A stretch of 64,000 nt of DNA from Combretum micranthum (lineage: Eukaryota; Streptophyta; Magnoliopsida; Myrtales; Combretaceae): the NCBI GenBank assembly GCA_024138025.1, contig JAMXBD010000688.1, positions 558,001 through 622,000 of the forward strand, given 5' to 3'. Below are positions 59,100 to 64,000 of the stretch, one piece after another. The notes under the pieces were generated by a model. It did no database searches and had not been told where the DNA came from. It worked only from the letters and a program-made list of their open reading frames with translations. The position numbers and the translations under genes are program-made. The stretch's first letter is position 1; each line of letters starts with the position of its first letter.

Positions 59100-59582
59100 A
59101 AATCTATTAGTCCGAGCCAAGGCTACAAATGAGCCAAGGTGAGAGCTTAGCGTTTTGCCAAGCCTATCAAACTTTTATTAATCCTACAATTTAAGCATGA
59201 GCTCAACTTATATAGATATCATGTTTTCTATTTTTTTTAAATAAAAAATAATATGTAAGTATTACTTTAAATATATGTAAAAATGAATATTAAATAGAAT
59301 TAGTTTTTATTATTTTAATTAAATAGTTATATATATAATTTATAAAATATAAAACTTATAAATCTGCTAATGAGTGCTTACTTCTGAGTCTCTTCATAAG
59401 TCTAAATGAACTTGTTCAAGAGCTTAAGTCAAAGCTCAAGTTCTGCTTTTTTAGATAGACAAACTTTACTTTGAATTTGAGCTCGACTCGTTTAGATAAA
59501 TGAGTTTTATTTTAAACCCGAATTTGGGTCGTTTACTGAGTTAAGTGGAGCTCGAGTAGCTCGATTCGATTCCAGCCCTAGT
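59100..59582. mobile_element. Possible degenerate MITE with GAGCTCGA-type ends
   Basis: The right edge reads GAGCTCGAGTAGCTCGATTC and then CAGCCCTA, a type of end found on small plant DNA elements. The left edge has related but weak GAGCCAAGG motifs. Neither a clear inverted repeat pair nor a TSD could be fixed. Confidence 0.3.
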
Positions 59583-60412
59583 TAGAGTATATTCTTTTTT
59601 GCAGCTCTGGTTAGAGCATATTCTTTTTTAGCTTTTAGCTCTTTGTTAGAAGCCCCACGGAACATTTTATACGAACATATTTATGGGATTGTGGAATTCC
59701 AACGTCAAATTCGGGAATTAAAACGAGGCACAAAACCTCTTTGAATTGGAAAGATTTCACCATGGTAACACTTTACGTGGATCGCTTGTTTATGGAAATA
59801 TATATATGTATATCATAGAGAGAGAGAGAGAGAGAAGTGTTGTTTTTAGTCAGTAGAGCTTTTTCTTTTTTTTTTTTTTAATTATAATAGATGATGCATC
59901 TGAATATACTTTTACATTGTTAACATGAATTCATTCACAGTAGGAAAAATTATAGTACACCCAGATAATAACAACCAGACAAAAAGATAGTGATTTAAAG
60001 ACTCCTTTTACAATAGAAACATTTCTTTAACAATAATGGATTAAAACATTCTTTTTACAAAACTAATTCCCCATCGGGAATGAGAAACTTCTCCTCTAAT
60101 GGAGAAAGTATTTACGTAAAGGGTGAAAAACAAACCAAAATGAAAAAAAGTTTTAAATAGACAAACTCACAACATTGATGGAGACAGAGAAGGAATCATC
60201 AGCACAGGTGGAGATGGTGGTGAAGATGGCCAAACGCTAACCAATGCTCATCCATTTCCAAATAATAACATTACATTTTACATTACTTATCATAGATATT
60301 TTCTTTTCTTTTTTTTTTTTTTTCGGGAAACATAGTGAAACTAATTATCACACACACATAATAAACTCCTTGTCCACTTCCACTTAATCAATAAATCATC
60401 ACACATAAACAA
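59583..60412. other. 3' flank of the transporter gene
   Basis: No gene is seen. It holds a GA repeat (about 59815-59835), T runs near 59865 and 60305, and AT-rich DNA. It would contain the 3' untranslated region of the minus-strand transporter gene, but I could not pick a poly(A) site with confidence. Confidence 0.45.
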
Positions 60413-61957
60413 TCAAGCTAATACATGAGAACCGTCCTTCTGTTCTTGTTCATCCATGGTATCCGAAAGTGTCACACCCTTTGTCTCAGGCAAGAAAATC
60501 ACAATCGACCCACATAAAATTATCACCAGCCCAAACACCAAATAGGTCAAATACTTAATATTCCTCCCAGTTGAAATTAGGGTTGGATCAAGCAAAACTC
60601 CCAATATAATAGCTTGCCTAATCATTGATGTAGCCGAATTCCTCACTTTAGTGGGAAATAGCTCGATGGTATATATCATTAGCACATTGTAAGTCAAGCA
60701 TATGCAAAAAAATGATGCTAATTCCAACCCAACTTGTGCACTCTTTAACCCCACAAAGGCACATATAATACTTAGTATCCCACTAATTAGTGTGAATGAC
60801 AGCAATGAACCTTTCCTTCTCCACTTGCTAATCATATAGTAGGAAACAAAGTATGAGGGAATAATTATCAAGGCATTGAAGGCCACACTTAGGTATAAAT
60901 CAAACCCTAAATTTCCTACGCCTAAGAGCATGCCATAATACATCATTCCTACCCCAAATCCTAGGATCATTACCTTGATTAACCTTCCAAGTGCCCATCG
61001 ACTCCGAAACAGGTCCTTCATGGATGAATAGAGATCATTTTTGGTTATATCATGCTTAAGATGAATGTTGTTTGATATGTACAAATCCAACCCATGATAA
61101 TTCGTCGGTGAGATTTTTTTAAGTATTGCTAAGGCCTCTTCTTCACGACCTTGCATTAAAAGCCACTTTGGGGACTCACTAACAAAGAAAAAGACTATGC
61201 CACAGTATATGATTCCAGGAATTGAAGTTGAGAGATATAGGTATCTCCAGGAAGCATTTTTAAGCAAGTATGCGATAGGTGGGAGTGATAGTAATCCTAA
61301 AGTGCCAATAAATAGCCCTACCATTCCAATCAAACCACGCGATTGACTACTAACCATCTCGGTCGACAAAACAAGTGCACACGTGCCTATAGATGCTCGG
61401 CCAAAGCCACTCACGAGCCTGAATGCCGAGTACATCCATATGTTGGTGGAAAAAGTGGCTGCTAGGGCTGCTATGGACATCACCATGCATGAGAGTATGA
61501 GAATATTTTTCCGACCTAGTGAAGAATCAGCCAAAGTAGCAAAAGCTAGCCCTCCTATTAGGCAACCCAAGTAGAAAGCTGAGGTGGGCAAGCCGGTTAT
61601 CAATGAGCTTGAGCATTCAAGCCCCCATTCTGAAATTATAGACTGGGAAGCCGGACCAGTCCAAGCCCAGGAACCAGCAGGAAGAGAACATAGGTTTGAG
61701 CCTGAGTGACATGTGGTATTGCTTGCGTTCGTGCAATGCCATGATGGTTCAGCATCACTAAAGTCACTAATGCAAGCTTGCTGTCCATCAAAGAACCAAG
61801 CAAGCGAAACTATTAGAGCTTGGAGGAATTGTCTCCACCTAAAACCACCGAGGCATGCCTCGATTATGTCATCCAGGGATTGGCGTTGTGTTCCATTGTT
61901 TAGGAAATCAGAGTCACATGGGTCGGTTTGAGATAGAAGACGGGTTGAATCACCCAT
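60413..61957 (-). CDS. Organic cation/carnitine transporter (MFS, OCT family)
   Basis: The product is a 514-residue, uninterrupted plant OCT-type major facilitator, expected to move organic cations, polyamines or carnitine across a membrane. Plant members are known at the plasma membrane or tonoplast, and this sequence does not decide which. About twelve hydrophobic segments are readable. Helix 1 (about 44-57) is followed by the long Cys- and Trp-rich loop of the family (58-115). The MFS loop-2 motif LADSSLGRK is at 142-150, the sugar-transporter-like signature ESPKWLL at 261-267, ELFPTKVRN at 432-440 and LPETKG at 489-494. Length and lack of introns agree with several plant OCT genes. The first ATG is chosen because homology begins within the first 40 residues and a TATA box lies about 70 bases upstream. 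There are no stops or frameshifts, unlike everything else in the window. Confidence 0.95.
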   Translation of the reverse strand: MGDSTRLLSQTDPCDSDFLNNGTQRQSLDDIIEACLGGFRWRQFLQALIVSLAWFFDGQQACISDFSDAEPSWHCTNASNTTCHSGSNLCSLPAGSWAWTGPASQSIISEWGLECSSSLITGLPTSAFYLGCLIGGLAFATLADSSLGRKNILILSCMVMSIAALAATFSTNIWMYSAFRLVSGFGRASIGTCALVLSTEMVSSQSRGLIGMVGLFIGTLGLLSLPPIAYLLKNASWRYLYLSTSIPGIIYCGIVFFFVSESPKWLLMQGREEEALAILKKISPTNYHGLDLYISNNIHLKHDITKNDLYSSMKDLFRSRWALGRLIKVMILGFGVGMMYYGMLLGVGNLGFDLYLSVAFNALIIIPSYFVSYYMISKWRRKGSLLSFTLISGILSIICAFVGLKSAQVGLELASFFCICLTYNVLMIYTIELFPTKVRNSATSMIRQAIILGVLLDPTLISTGRNIKYLTYLVFGLVIILCGSIVIFLPETKGVTLSDTMDEQEQKDGSHVLA

Positions 61958-62023
61958 AATTTGGTGTGAATGATGTGTTTAGCCCAGTACATGTGTGTTA
62001 AATTTATTGGAGACATGAGGAGC

Positions 62024-62032
62024 CTATATATA
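62024..62032 (-). promoter_or_regulatory. TATA box of the transporter gene
   Basis: Minus-strand TATATATAG lies about 67 bases before the ATG at 61957, giving a short leader of roughly 35-40 nt with the start near 61995. Confidence 0.65.
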
Positions 62033-62640
62033 CGATGAGTTTGGGAGCTTGTGTATATCTCAAGCTGAGCATGGTAAGTGGGGCCGTAGTACATGTGGGC
62101 CAGCACAAGGAAAAATATAAAAGAACGGGCATACATTGGCCAGCATGTAGCACGCGAAATAAGTGAGTTAGTACAATATAATATGCAAAGCACGTAAACC
62201 AGCACACGAATCTTTTTTTTTAAATAATAATATAAAAATGGTGATTTTTTTTAATTTAATGTAAAATCTATTTAAATAAATTGTTTTGTTTTATTATTTT
62301 GATTAAATATATTTATCTTATTAAAAAACATAATATATTTAGTATATTTTATTTTTTTAAATGATTTCAATTATATTCCTATCAATATATCAACTTGAAA
62401 TTTGTTTAGCCAATAAAAAATTGAAATTATTAAATAATATTATAATAGTAATTAATTTATATTAAATGTTAAACTTGCTTGATTAATTTATTTAGAATAA
62501 TTGTAATTTATTAAATAAATGAAATTAAAAAATGCATTGAGATTAATTGAAAATTAAATTTTATTAATAACATTTTTTAACTGCAAAAAATTACAAGATT
62601 GAAAAAAAAAAGTTCATCAACCATACACCCTTCTCCTCAT
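62033..62640. other. Upstream flank of the transporter gene, very AT-rich from 62210
   Basis: The first 170 bases may hold promoter elements; several CAGCAC/GCACG words recur at 62090-62205. From 62210 to 62630 it is almost pure A/T without coding signal. The open frames at 61900-62207 run through the promoter and have no protein features. Confidence 0.45.
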
Positions 62641-62659
62641 ATCATTATAAAATCCTCAT

Positions 62660-64000
62660 CTAACCTTATTCTACTATTTTGTTTATGCCTGCAGGTGTAA
62701 ATTCAATGGTGACAATGACCCACTCGATCCCGAGTCATTGTCCCCAGGCCACTAAAAGTGTGGATCTATTTACTTCTTATCAATAATACCAAACCAATCT
62801 TGTAAGCACACACATGATTCAATAATGTTATCATTTAGCCTATGGCAATACAATTTGAGAACTTATGTGCTTGAACTAAAAGTTGACTTTGATGAAACTG
62901 TTGAATCTGAAGAAGTCAAAACATCCTATGTCACTATGGAAAGCACTAGCATCATATGTGTCCTCTTCTTCTACTAGCTGGTGACATTGAAATCATCTCC
63001 TTTGTTGCTCCCTCTCTCCATCTTCTGGATCCTCCTTCTCGTGTGGATGTACCTTGTGTATTAGCATGTCACTAAAGATTTCTTAGGAAGTCGCATAGCT
63101 GCTCCCAATATCATAGGCAATTTGTTTACTTCTCTTTAAGCAAATTTGTTGCTCTAGTATGAAGACTTATTGCCTCTGATTTAGGTTTAGCTATACCAAT
63201 CTTCTTGTAGAATGCCTTAAGGAGTGCTTTAGTCATACGAAACCTGTACCATGGATCTAGCCTTGTTACAACATGGAAGAGTGGGGGGAAAAGGGACAAA
63301 ATAATCTTGGAGCTTACTTGCCTTTGCAAACATAGTGGTAGCCAAATCAGGATTGTAACAGTAGTTACTCAACACATCCAATATGTTGACCAGGTGAGAA
63401 AGTACACAATTGCTAATGGGGTAATAACAACCTAATGAATGTTGTGTTAGGTCAAAAAATGCCTTCAGGACCTGTTTAAGTGCTTGTGTTATTTTCTAAT
63501 CCCGACTGTCCATCATACCAATGTCATAATTAGAGGGATTGAGTAGAATATTGTACAAATGAGTCAGAGCCCTTTCGCACTTCAATGCCTAATGAAGCAT
63601 TTTGAAAGCAAAATTCTATCTTACAATCAAGTGTAGGCAGTCTTTCCTCTAAAGGGTGTGCCATGTCAAACTCCATATACATCTATTTATATTTCCTTAG
63701 AACACGAAGACAGTTGATTGCATATCTTATTATTTTGATATGTATGCCAAGGCCATAAGCTTCAAAGCCTACTTGCACTATTACATTTAGAATATAACAG
63801 ACATAATCAACGTGAACAAACTTTTCATCACATATTAGATTGAATGACTACTTCATATATCAAATGGAAGCAGTGTTGTTTGATGCATTATCGAATGATA
63901 TACTAAATATGGTCTGTATACCATATGATTGGAGGGTTTCCAAGATATTATTTACTATGGCTTAGTTAGTATGTTTCTTCTAGAATGGCTTGAAAGCGAC
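62660..64000 (-). pseudogene. Degenerate hAT (Ac/RICESLEEPER-like) transposase
   Basis: Coding runs leftwards from the window edge. SYGIQTIFSISFDNASNNTA (about 63930-63870) is the hAT D-N-A-S-x-N block of the catalytic core. EKFVHVDYVCYILNVIVQVG (about 63835-63770) is the H-x-x-C-x-x-H-x-L-N-L-I-V region. Later pieces are ALTHLYNILLNPSNYD, HLVNILDVLSNYCYNPDLAT and, after a frameshift, RLDPWYRFRMTKALLKAFYK (about 63270-63190). A C-terminal trace DNIIESCVCLQDWF (about 62835-62790) fits the dimerisation domain. Stops and shifts are frequent. The N-terminal BED zinc finger would lie beyond the window. It could be a hAT relic or a decayed domesticated RICESLEEPER-type gene. I favour a transposon relic. 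Confidence 0.75.

Noticed and set aside
61383..61931. Plus-strand frames within the transporter
   Set aside because: Antisense shadows of the OCT coding sequence. The minus-strand frame has clear family motifs.

Overview
This window looks like a flowering-plant (probably eudicot) nuclear chromosome. It is strongly AT-rich, has no operon structure, contains one intact plant-type transporter gene, and is otherwise filled with nested plant LTR retrotransposons and hAT-type DNA elements. I could run no searches. Family assignments come from motifs read in the translations and from terminal structures (LTR ends, primer binding sites, polypurine tracts, target-site duplications = TSDs).

Layout. 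1-1140: degenerate Ty1/copia pieces in the order integrase tail, polypurine tract, short LTR, primer site, gag. 2587-5496: solo LTR of a Ty3/gypsy (Tekay-like) family. 5797-10629: two inverted LTR copies of a second gypsy-like family. 10829-13880: truncated LTRs. 13881-20870: degenerate Ty3/gypsy element G2, split inside its reverse transcriptase by a 3.35-kb solo LTR with TSD CCTAG. 21625-25241: another solo LTR with TSD GTATT. 26170-46233: a Tekay-like chromovirus, G1. G1 carries a 439-bp hAT MITE, a 129-bp promoter duplication and a complete Athila-like element (29936-37356, TSD ATTGT) in its 5' LTR, and an 850-bp hAT element in its protease region. 46510-46933: an unrecognised gene fragment with its own promoter-like upstream sequence. 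47400-57707: an inverted SIRE-like copia element interrupted exactly at its primer site by a 4.37-kb solo LTR (TSD GGCTC). 57720-58460: another copia RNase H remnant. 60413-61957: an intact, intronless organic cation/carnitine transporter gene on the minus strand. 62660-64000: a decayed hAT transposase on the minus strand.

The strongest unexplained signal is inside the long gypsy LTRs. Independent copies share a splice-donor-like site about 100-190 nt downstream of a TATA box and a pyrimidine-rich acceptor about 1-1.5 kb further on. A small GAY-rich exon follows, then in most copies a second donor (GA|GTGAGT-like) and a second acceptor near the LTR end. In five copies the small exon holds an ungapped 15-codon reading frame in the same splice phase, ending in a P-x-D-aromatic-aromatic motif and a stop. 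A second LTR family in the window has the same design with a longer acidic peptide. This suggests an LTR-embedded, spliced leader with a conserved micro-exon. Whether it is translated is unknown.

Apart from the transporter gene, I see no intact protein-coding gene.
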